Shown piece after piece: positions 56,412-64,000 of a DNA stretch of 64,000 nucleotides. Origin of the DNA: Planctomycetota bacterium (GTDB lineage: Bacteria; Planctomycetota; UBA1135; UBA2386). The DNA is taken from the NCBI GenBank assembly GCA_020638655.1, contig JACKIC010000007.1:310001-374000 (forward strand). Direction: 5' to 3'. The position numbers and the translations under genes were made by a program. The notes below the pieces were generated by a model. That model was not told the origin of the DNA and ran no database searches. It saw only the letters and a program-made list of their open reading frames with translations. How positions within the stretch are numbered: the stretch's first letter is position 1; the number at the start of each line of letters is the position of its first letter.

Positions 56412-57395
56412 ATGAGTGAATCCCCAGCCAAGTCCGTGATGCAGGACGGTCTCGCCTTCGAGCGGCCGCTCAACGAGCTGCAGCAGAAGATCGACGAACT
56501 GCGCAAGCTCAAGCAGGACACGCACCTCGACCTCGACGGCGAGATCGAGCTGCTCGAGGACCGCAAGCGGCGCGAGACCGCCGACGTCTACAGCAAGCTG
56601 TCGCCCTGGGAGCGCGTCAACGTCGCGCGACACGCCGACCGGCCGCTGACCAGCGACTACATGCAGCTGATGCTCGACGACTTCGTCGAGCTGCACGGCG
56701 ACCGGGTGTTCGGCGAGGACCGGGCGATCGTGACCGGTCTGGCCAGCATGGACGGCGTGCGCTTCCTGCTCGTCGGCCACCGCAAGGGCAAGACCGTCAA
56801 GGACCGTCTGGCGTGCAACTTCGGTTGCGCGCACCCCGAGGGCTACCGCAAGGCGATGCAGAAGATGCGCCTCGCCGAGAAGATGAAGCTGCCGATCGTG
56901 ACCTTCATCAACACGCCCGGCGCCTATCCGGGCATCGGCGCGGAGGAGCGCGGCCAGGCCGCGGCGATCGCGCAGAACATCTACGACATGTTCGAGCTGC
57001 GGGTGCCGATCGTCTGCCTGGTGATCGGCGAAGGCGGCTCGGGCGGCGCGCTAGGCATCGGCGTCGGCGACCGCGTCGGCATGCTCGAGAACAGTTACTA
57101 CTCGGTGATCTCGCCCGAAGGCTGCGCCGCGATTCTCTGGAAGGCGGGCGACAAGGCCCCCGAGGCCGCCGAGGCGCTCAAGCTGACCAGCAAGGACCTG
57201 CGTCGGCTGGGGCTGGTCGACGAGGTGATCGAGGAGCCGCTCGGCGGCGCGCACCGCGACCCCAAGGGCGCGATCGAGCGCGTCAAGGCGCAGATCCTGA
57301 CCTGGTTGCGCGAGCTGCAGGCGACGCCGATCGAGGAGCTGTTGGCGCAGCGCTACCGGAAGTTCCGGTCGATGGGGCAGCCGACCTCGGGCTGA
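56412..57395 (+). CDS. accA: Acetyl-CoA carboxylase carboxyltransferase subunit alpha
   Basis: 327 residues, the usual AccA length. Catalyses, with AccD, transfer of carboxyl from biotin to acetyl-CoA for fatty-acid synthesis. Seen: FERPLNELQQKIDELRKL at the N-terminus, LHGDRVFGEDRAIVTGLA, GHRKGKTVKDRLACNFGCAH, TFINTPGAYPGIGAEERGQA, VIGEGGSGGALGIGVGDRV and YYSVISPEGCAAILW. It is monocistronic here. accD and accBC are not in the window. Confidence 0.96.
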   Translation: MSESPAKSVMQDGLAFERPLNELQQKIDELRKLKQDTHLDLDGEIELLEDRKRRETADVYSKLSPWERVNVARHADRPLTSDYMQLMLDDFVELHGDRVFGEDRAIVTGLASMDGVRFLLVGHRKGKTVKDRLACNFGCAHPEGYRKAMQKMRLAEKMKLPIVTFINTPGAYPGIGAEERGQAAAIAQNIYDMFELRVPIVCLVIGEGGSGGALGIGVGDRVGMLENSYYSVISPEGCAAILWKAGDKAPEAAEALKLTSKDLRRLGLVDEVIEEPLGGAHRDPKGAIERVKAQILTWLRELQATPIEELLAQRYRKFRSMGQPTSG

Positions 57396-57447
57396 CAGGC
57401 AACTTTCCCAGGGTCGCCGCCAGCGCCCGTCGTCCGGGCTCCGTAGC

Positions 57448-58230
57448 ATGCGGCACCAAACGATGGCGACCGCTCCGCGACCCGACCCAGCCAGTGTTCC
57501 CCAGCCGCCCGCAGGCCCGCCGGCGGCCCGCGGCGCCAGCGACGTCTCGCTGCCCGGGGGGCTGTCCGCGGCCGTGCTGCAGCTTGCCGCCGCGCCGCAG
57601 ATCGACGACGGCGAGCTGGTGCGGCGCACCCGGGCCGGCCAGGAGGACGCGTTCGCGGCGTTGGTCGCGCGCTACCAGAAGCGCGCCTTCTGGATCGCCT
57701 TCCACGTCGTCGGCCGCGTCGAGGAGGCGCGCGACGTGGCCCAGGAGGCGTTCGTGCGGCTGTTCCGCTCGCTCGACAAGTACGACTTCGCGCGCAGCTT
57801 CTACACGTGGTTCTACCGCATCGTGATGAACCTCGCGATCGACTACCTGCGCAAGATCAAGAGCGCGCGCAGCAGCAGCATCGAGGACTTCGTGACGCTG
57901 CTGCCCGACGAGCGCGAGCCGCGCGGTTCGCAGGCGCTCGAGCGGGCCGAGGAGAACGCGCAGGTCTGGACCGTGCTCGAGAAGATCGACCCCAAGCTGC
58001 GGGCGGTGATCGTGATGCGCGACATCCACGGCCTGTCGTGCCGCGAGATCGCGCCGATCCTGCGCATCACCCACGCCACGGCGCGCTGGCGGCTGCACCG
58101 CGGCCGTCAGGTGTTCCGCGAGTACTGGGAACGTCTGGTCTACGACGTCGACGAGCGGCGCGCACGGCAGGTGCGCGCGCAGGCGGGCAACGAGCCTGGC
58201 GAACTCGAGAACGGGAGCTGTGAGCAATGA
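57448..58230 (+). CDS. ECF-type RNA polymerase sigma factor
   Basis: 260 residues. After a Pro/Ala-rich N-terminal extension (about 50 residues), region 2 is DGELVRRTRAGQEDAFAALV, AFVRLFRSLDKYD, FYTWFYRIVMNLAIDYLRK. Region 4 is IVMRDIHGLSCREIAPILRI with THATARWRLHRGRQVFREYW. It directs transcription of a stress or envelope regulon under control of the coupled anti-sigma factor downstream. ATG 57448 or 57463. Overlaps the next gene by four bases. Confidence 0.92.
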   Translation: MRHQTMATAPRPDPASVPQPPAGPPAARGASDVSLPGGLSAAVLQLAAAPQIDDGELVRRTRAGQEDAFAALVARYQKRAFWIAFHVVGRVEEARDVAQEAFVRLFRSLDKYDFARSFYTWFYRIVMNLAIDYLRKIKSARSSSIEDFVTLLPDEREPRGSQALERAEENAQVWTVLEKIDPKLRAVIVMRDIHGLSCREIAPILRITHATARWRLHRGRQVFREYWERLVYDVDERRARQVRAQAGNEPGELENGSCEQ

Positions 58231-58895
58231 GCGCGCCCGATCCGTCGCGTCTGGCCGAGTGCGAGCGGCTCTGCGCCGAGCTGCCGTTGTTCGTCGGTGA
58301 CGACCTGGGCCGTGACGTGGCCGGCGCCGAGCGCGCGCGCTGGGTGCGCGAGCACCTGAAGGGTTGTGCGCGGTGCCGCCGCCACGCGAGCGCGCTGCAG
58401 CAGGCGCGCAAGGCGCTGCAGCAGTTCGGTCGGGCGACGCCCGACGGGGTCGACGAGGAGTTCTTCACGGACCTGCACGAGCGGGTCCTGAGCGAGACGG
58501 TGCACGCGCCGATCGGTGGGGCGTGGCGCGACCGGGTTTCGATCGGCCGGCTGTCGGGGCTGGCCGCCGCCGCGATGCTGCTGTTCGCGCTCGGCTTCTG
58601 GCTCGTCGATCTGTCGACTGGCGACAGTGTGCTGCGCCGGCCGCCGCTGGTGCTCGATGCCAGCGCGCCGCGACCGGACGGTGGGCGCGACGACCTGGTG
58701 CGCGCCGTGCCCTACGCGGGGGGGCGCGTGGAGCTCAAGCTGCTGGGCTACCAGGACGGCGGCGCGGTCGGCCAGGGCATGGCCGGTCGGCTCGACCTGC
58801 GTCTGCTCGGTGACGAGGCGCGTTTGCCGTCGCGGCAGACTGGCGGAGCGACGACTGGCGGAGCGGCGGCGGACGGGGCGGCGCAGCACCGCTGA
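58227..58895 (+). CDS. Anti-sigma factor (zinc-binding, one membrane segment)
   Basis: 222 residues. N-terminal zinc-anti-sigma (zf-HC2-type) region with HLKGCARCRRHASALQ (His-x3-Cys-x2-Cys) and upstream Cys in CERLCAELPLF. One membrane helix at about 110-130 (LAAAAMLLFALGFWLVDL). The extracytoplasmic part is beta-rich and ends in a Thr/Gly/Ala-rich tail. It holds the sigma factor at the membrane; release is probably by proteolysis. Coupled by overlap with the sigma gene. Confidence 0.85.
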   Translation: MSAPDPSRLAECERLCAELPLFVGDDLGRDVAGAERARWVREHLKGCARCRRHASALQQARKALQQFGRATPDGVDEEFFTDLHERVLSETVHAPIGGAWRDRVSIGRLSGLAAAAMLLFALGFWLVDLSTGDSVLRRPPLVLDASAPRPDGGRDDLVRAVPYAGGRVELKLLGYQDGGAVGQGMAGRLDLRLLGDEARLPSRQTGGATTGGAAADGAAQHR

Positions 58896-59030
58896 GGGCC
58901 GCGGCCCCGACCCGGTGGGCCGTTCCGCCGTCGGAGTCTTTGCGCGCCGGACACGTTGGTGGCCCTTGTGCGGCCTGTCCTCACGGGCGGCCCGCACCGA
59001 GTTCTCAGCCACAACCAGGAGATCCCTCAG

Positions 59031-60329
59031 ATGATCGACATGCGTTCCCTGTTCCTCGTCGCCGGCATGGGGCTGGCGACCTGCCTGCCGGCCCAGGCCG
59101 GCAAGTCCGAAGGCAATCACGACGTCGCACCGCCGTCGGCTGCCGGCGCGAAGGAGAAGGTCGAACGTTCCGTCGCGCAGTGGATCGAGCAGCTCGGCAG
59201 CGACAGCTTCCGGTTGCGCGTCGAGGCGGAGAACGCCCTGCGCGACCTCGGCGACAAGGCCCTGTCGGAGCTCAAGACCGCGGCGGACGAGTCCGACGAC
59301 AGCGAGGTGCAGTGGCGTGCCCGTCGTCTGGTGCGCCAGATCGAGCGCGGCGACGCGGCGCCGCAGGGGTTGCAGCGCGACCCGCGCCGGCAGGATCCGC
59401 AACCCGGCCAGCTGCCGAAGGTGCAGCCGCCTGCGCCGCAGGCCGGCGGCAGGCAGCCCGGCGCGGCGCCGGACCAGTTCGACGACATGCAGCGCCGCTT
59501 CGACAAGATGTTCGGTGAGCTCGAGCGCGACTTCGGCATCGCGGTGCCGCGGCGCAGCTTCTTCGGCGACGACTTCTTCAAGGACATCACCGAGCAGATG
59601 GAGCAGCTGCGCCAGAACGGCGGTGGCGCCAGCGTGCAGCACGGCATGTCGATGCAGATCGGCGCCGATGGCGCAGTGCACGTCGAGATCGAGCAGCAGG
59701 GCGACGACGGCAAGTCCGAGAAGAAGGTCTACGACGCGCCCAGCCTCGAGGAGTTCAACAAGCAGTACCCCGGTGTGCTGCAGAACCAGGGTCTCGGCGG
59801 CAACGGCCTGCCGTTCCGCTTCTGGGTCGGCCGCGGTGGGCAGCCCGGCGGCGCGATGCCGCGGCTGATGCCGCGCGTGGGCCAGCCGCAGGTCGACGTG
59901 CCGTTCGTCGACGTCACCCCGCAGACCCCGGTGCACGTCGCGGTCGCCTCGGGTGAGGTGCTCGGCGTGCAGGTGCGCCCCGAGATCGGCGCGGACCTGC
60001 GTGAGCACCTCGGGCTCGCGGACGATCAGGGCCTGATGGTCGAGGCGGTCACGCCCGATTCGCTGGCCAGCACCATGGGGCTGCAGCGCGGCGACATCGT
60101 GCTCGAGGTCGCCGGCAACGCGATCGGTGAGCCCGCGGATGTGCGCAAGGCGCTGGCCGCGGTCGCACCAGGCAAGACCGTCGAGGTCGTGTGCCTGCGC
60201 AAGGGCGCGCGCACCACGCTCAAGGCCGAGAAGCCGGCCGCGGTCAAGCTCGAGAAGGCCGACGAGGCGGGCAAGTCCGCGGGCCGCCTGCAGAAGCGCG
60301 AGCGCAAGGACGGCGAGACGATCCGCTGA
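59031..60329 (+). CDS. Exported PDZ-domain protein
   Basis: 432 residues. Signal peptide at about 4-22 (MRSLFLVAGMGLATCLPAQA). Helical N-terminal region resembling a short HEAT-like repeat (WIEQLGSDSFRLRVEAENAL). The central region is Pro/Gln/Gly-rich. C-terminal PDZ domain from about 325: GLMVEAVTPDSLASTMGLQR, GDIVLEVAGNAIGEPADVR. No protease domain is visible, so it acts as an adaptor or scaffold. GGAG-containing ribosome site before ATG 59031; the longer frame upstream reads through the sigma-operon spacer and is rejected. May belong to the sigma/anti-sigma locus. Confidence 0.8.
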   Translation: MIDMRSLFLVAGMGLATCLPAQAGKSEGNHDVAPPSAAGAKEKVERSVAQWIEQLGSDSFRLRVEAENALRDLGDKALSELKTAADESDDSEVQWRARRLVRQIERGDAAPQGLQRDPRRQDPQPGQLPKVQPPAPQAGGRQPGAAPDQFDDMQRRFDKMFGELERDFGIAVPRRSFFGDDFFKDITEQMEQLRQNGGGASVQHGMSMQIGADGAVHVEIEQQGDDGKSEKKVYDAPSLEEFNKQYPGVLQNQGLGGNGLPFRFWVGRGGQPGGAMPRLMPRVGQPQVDVPFVDVTPQTPVHVAVASGEVLGVQVRPEIGADLREHLGLADDQGLMVEAVTPDSLASTMGLQRGDIVLEVAGNAIGEPADVRKALAAVAPGKTVEVVCLRKGARTTLKAEKPAAVKLEKADEAGKSAGRLQKRERKDGETIR

Positions 60330-60335
60330 GCGGCG

Positions 60336-61397
60336 TCAGCCGGCCGGTGCGCCGGCCGGCGGCGGCGACTGCCGCAGCCGCAGTTGGCCGCACGCGGCCG
60401 AACGATCGGCGCCGCGCTGGCGGCGCACGGTCACCTTGAGGCCGCCGGCGCGCAGCGCCGCGGCGAAGGCGTCGACCCGCAGCGTCTGCGGGCGGCGCAG
60501 GCCCTCGCGGGCGACGATCTCCTCGACCGGGTTCCAGGGGATCAGGTTCACCGTGCAGGGCAGCTGGCCGAGCAGCGCGATCATCGCGTCGGCATCGCGC
60601 GGGCGGTCGTTCTTGCCGTCGAGCAGCACGACCTCGTAGGTGACCTCGCGACCCTTCTGGCCGAAGTAGCGGTGCGCGGCGGCGACGATCTCGGCGACCG
60701 GGCTGGTCGCGGTGGGCACGAGCTGCTTGCGCAACCGGTCGTCGGCGGCGTGCAGGGACACGGCCAGGTTGTAGGAAGGGTCCGCGGCCGCGAAGCGCTC
60801 CATCTGCCGGGGATAGCCCGAGGTGCTGACGGTGATGCGGCGCGCGCCCATGCCGATGCCGTCCGGGTCGTGGATGCGGCGCAGCGCCGGCAGCAGACCG
60901 TCGAGATTGAGCATCGGCTCGCCCATGCCCATCACCACCAGGTTGGTGAGGCGCCGGCCCTCACCGAGCCGCGCGCGCGCGTGCAGCACCTGCTCGGCGA
61001 TCTCCGCCGCGGTCAGGTTGCGGCGCACCCCGAACATGCCCGAGGCGCAGAACACGCAGCCGACGGGGCAGCCGACCTGCGTCGAGATGCACAGCGTGGT
61101 CCGTTCGCCGTCGGGGATGATCACGCACTCGACGGTCTCGCCGTCGCCGAACTCGACCAGCAGCTTCTCGGTGCCGTCCTCGGCGAGGTCGGCGTGGCGC
61201 ACGCGGGACGCCTGCACCGCATGGGCCGCGGCCAGCGCGTCGCGCAGCCGGGCCGGAACGTTGCGCATCTGCGCGTAGTCGGTGACGCCGTGCTTCCACA
61301 ACCAGTGGGCGACCTGGCGCGCCTGGAAGGCCTTGCCGCCGGCCTGGACGACCAGGTCCTGCAGTTCGGCGTCCGACAGTTCGGTCAGGGCGGTCAT
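60336..61397 (-). CDS. rlmN: Radical-SAM rRNA/tRNA methyltransferase RlmN
   Basis: 353 residues. Methylates adenine 2503 of 23S rRNA (and A37 of some tRNAs) using a 4Fe-4S cluster and two SAM molecules. Cluster motif GCPVGCVFCASGMFGVRR (Cys-x3-Cys-x2-Cys), then NLVVMGMGEPMLNLDGLL, RRITVSTSGYPRQM, SLHAADDRLRKQLVPT, VNLIPWNPVEE. The C-terminal Cys near RSAACGQLR is the methyl-carrying residue. ATG 61397 is the natural N-terminus (MTALTELSDAELQDL). Confidence 0.95.
   Translation of the reverse strand: MTALTELSDAELQDLVVQAGGKAFQARQVAHWLWKHGVTDYAQMRNVPARLRDALAAAHAVQASRVRHADLAEDGTEKLLVEFGDGETVECVIIPDGERTTLCISTQVGCPVGCVFCASGMFGVRRNLTAAEIAEQVLHARARLGEGRRLTNLVVMGMGEPMLNLDGLLPALRRIHDPDGIGMGARRITVSTSGYPRQMERFAAADPSYNLAVSLHAADDRLRKQLVPTATSPVAEIVAAAHRYFGQKGREVTYEVVLLDGKNDRPRDADAMIALLGQLPCTVNLIPWNPVEEIVAREGLRRPQTLRVDAFAAALRAGGLKVTVRRQRGADRSAACGQLRLRQSPPPAGAPAG
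60339..60360. terminator. Hairpin at the convergent PDZ gene/rlmN junction
   Basis: A 9-bp perfect stem (GCCGGCCGG with CCGGCCGGC) around TGCG lies 9 bp after the PDZ stop and within the last codons of rlmN. It can serve as terminator for the PDZ gene. Confidence 0.5.
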
Positions 61398-61455
61398 CGG
61401 GTGCGGCTGGCAGCCGTCCGCAGACGGCGCCCTTGGCGTCCTCGGGCTGGTGTCC

Positions 61456-62760
<1,305 letters not shown>

Positions 62761-62910
62761 GTTCGGCGCCTCGGTGGGGATTGAGGGAACTCGCGGTCGG
62801 GAACGGCCCCGGCCGCCTGCAGTGTAACGTCGCCGGGTGGGGGGACGATCGGCGGCCGGTATTTCTTCCGGGTCGTTGGTTTCGACCCGCGTGGTTCACC
62901 GCGCTCCGCC

Positions 62911-63510
62911 TCACTTGCTCGTCTGCACGATCTCGTCGATCAGGCCGTAGTCCTTGGCTTCCTGCGGCCCCATGAAGAAGTCGCGGTCGCTGTCCTTGCT
63001 GACCTCGTCGGCGTCGCGGCCGCAGTGCGTGCCGAGGATCTGGCTCAGCGTCTGCTTGAGGCGCAGGATCTCGTCGGCCTGGATGGAGATGTCCATTGCG
63101 GTGCCGCCGACGCCGCCCCACGGCTGGTGGATCATGATGCGCGAGTGCGGCAACGCGTGGCGCTTGCCCTTGTTGCCCGCCGCGAGCAGCACGGCGCCCA
63201 TCGAGGCGGCCTGGCCGATGCAGTAGGTCGCGACGGGGCACTGCACGAACTGGATCGTGTCGTAGATCGCCAGGCCCGCCGTGACGCTGCCGCCCGGCGT
63301 GTTCAGGAACAGGTTGATGTCCTGGCTCTTGTTCTCCTTCTGCAGGAACAGGAGCTGGGCGATCACCGAGTTGGCGACGCCGTCGTCGATCGGCGAGCCG
63401 ATGAAGACGATGCGATCCTCGAGCAGGCGGCTGTAGATGTCGTACTGCCGTTCGCCGCGGCCGGTCTTCTCGATGACGAAGGGGATGATGTAGTCGTTGG
63501 CGATGCTCAT
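62911..63510 (-). CDS. clpP: ATP-dependent Clp protease proteolytic subunit ClpP
   Basis: 199 residues, usual length. Serine protease barrel: Ser nucleophile in GQAASMGAVLLAAG, His in RIMIHQPWGGVGG, and Asp in the C-terminal FMGPQEAKDYGLIDEI region. Core strand segment INLFLNTPGGSVTAGLAIYD fits. ATG 63510 gives the family N-terminus (MSIANDYIIPFVI); longer frames upstream are unlikely. The 150-bp gap to clpX leaves room for a separate clpX promoter. Confidence 0.96.
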   Translation of the reverse strand: MSIANDYIIPFVIEKTGRGERQYDIYSRLLEDRIVFIGSPIDDGVANSVIAQLLFLQKENKSQDINLFLNTPGGSVTAGLAIYDTIQFVQCPVATYCIGQAASMGAVLLAAGNKGKRHALPHSRIMIHQPWGGVGGTAMDISIQADEILRLKQTLSQILGTHCGRDADEVSKDSDRDFFMGPQEAKDYGLIDEIVQTSK

Positions 63511-63687
63511 GGGCGCAGGTTCGCTGGGAACGTGGGTCGCTCGGTCAGTGCTTGGGTGTCGCGGGCGCTGCTGTCGCGCCGTTGGAAGGTGGCCGCTCGT
63601 CGTCGGCGGCACCCCCCGGACCGGCGGTGCCGTGCGGCCGGGTGGCCGGGCGGGCACCGCTGCTCATGGGCGGAGTCGCGACTTCGA

Positions 63688-64000
63688 TCAACTGCCCTTC
63701 TTATCGACGATCGTGGCTTTCTCTCTGAGGAAATCACGGACCTTGCGCTCGAGCAGGCCCAACCGCAGCTCGCCGAGCTGCTTGTTCTGCTCGAGGTGGT
63801 CGCGCACCTGGGCGGCGCTGATCACCCGGCCCTCGCCGCTGTTGGCGGCGGCGATGGCCCGCAGTTCGGCGTCGACGTCGCCCTCGGTCACGAACAGCTT
63901 CTGCTGCTTGGCGACCGACTCGATCAGGAAGAACAGGCGCACGCGGCGCTCGGCGTCCTGCTGGGCCTCGGCGTCCGACTCCTCGATCTTCTTGCCGATC
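63688..64000 (-). CDS. tig: Trigger factor, C-terminal part (5' end outside window)
   Basis: The last about 103 codons are visible, reading through the window edge without a stop. RLFFLIESVAKQQKLFVTEG, then AQVRDHLEQNKQLGELRLGL and LLERKVRDFLREKATIV match the C-terminal chaperone arms of trigger factor. It binds nascent chains at the ribosome. Its position upstream of clpP and clpX supports the call. The 177 bp between its stop and clpP contain nothing clear. Confidence 0.9.
   Translation of the reverse strand, partial: IGKKIEESDAEAQQDAERRVRLFFLIESVAKQQKLFVTEGDVDAELRAIAAANSGEGRVISAAQVRDHLEQNKQLGELRLGLLERKVRDFLREKATIVDKKGS

Overview
The window is a G+C-rich bacterial chromosome segment, almost certainly from a Planctomycetota member. 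The clearest markers are on the minus strand at 29.9-34.5 kb: a planctomycete-type c-type cytochrome protein (PSCyt1), a DUF1501 protein and a DUF1549/DUF1553 protein. A DUF1580 protein, a fused YrdC/low-molecular-weight phosphatase, and a type B succinate dehydrogenase beside a DUF4139 protein fit the same picture. LpxD and a GspD/E/F set indicate a diderm envelope.

Layout. 0-3 kb: a CoA ligase (cut by the window edge) overlapping an enoyl-CoA hydratase, then a DUF2156 acyltransferase-like protein. 3.1-10.2 kb: sdhCAB, a small membrane protein, a DUF4139 protein and mgtE. 10.37 kb: tRNA-Pro(CGG). 10.4-28.5 kb: an integrated island of about 18 kb bounded by a 49-bp direct repeat of the tRNA 3' end. 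28.5-40.5 kb: planctomycete surface and cytochrome genes, then a giant AsmA/DUF748-like protein and a lipoprotein. 40.7-42.9 kb: type III glutamine synthetase. 43.3-48.7 kb: gspF, gspE, gspD. 48.9-64 kb: PTS EIIA-like protein, a spermidine-synthase-like membrane protein overlapping lpxD, the YrdC-phosphatase fusion, an NtrB/NtrC-like pair, accA, an ECF sigma/anti-sigma pair, a PDZ protein, rlmN, clpX, clpP and the tig C-terminal part.

The island is the accessory region. Its left half carries mobility and replication genes: tyrosine integrase, DUF1580 protein, primase/ATPase, serine recombinase and several HTH or small unknown proteins. Its right half is defence-like. It holds a standalone TIR-like protein (PF10137 type), a methyltransferase remnant, a CBASS operon (HNH-SAVED effector, CD-NTase, E2-like protein with a C-terminal SEC-C zinc motif), a second TIR protein with a poly-Ser linker, and a tiny DnaJ-type zinc-finger protein. 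Between these lies an unrecognised, lower-G+C three-gene cassette at 20.7-22.7 kb (two paralogous small proteins plus a Cys-rich protein), followed by a membrane protein. That cassette is the best candidate here for an undescribed system. No virion genes were recognised, so the element looks like an integrative or satellite-type island rather than a complete prophage.

All calls come from reading the sequence and translated frames. No database search was run.
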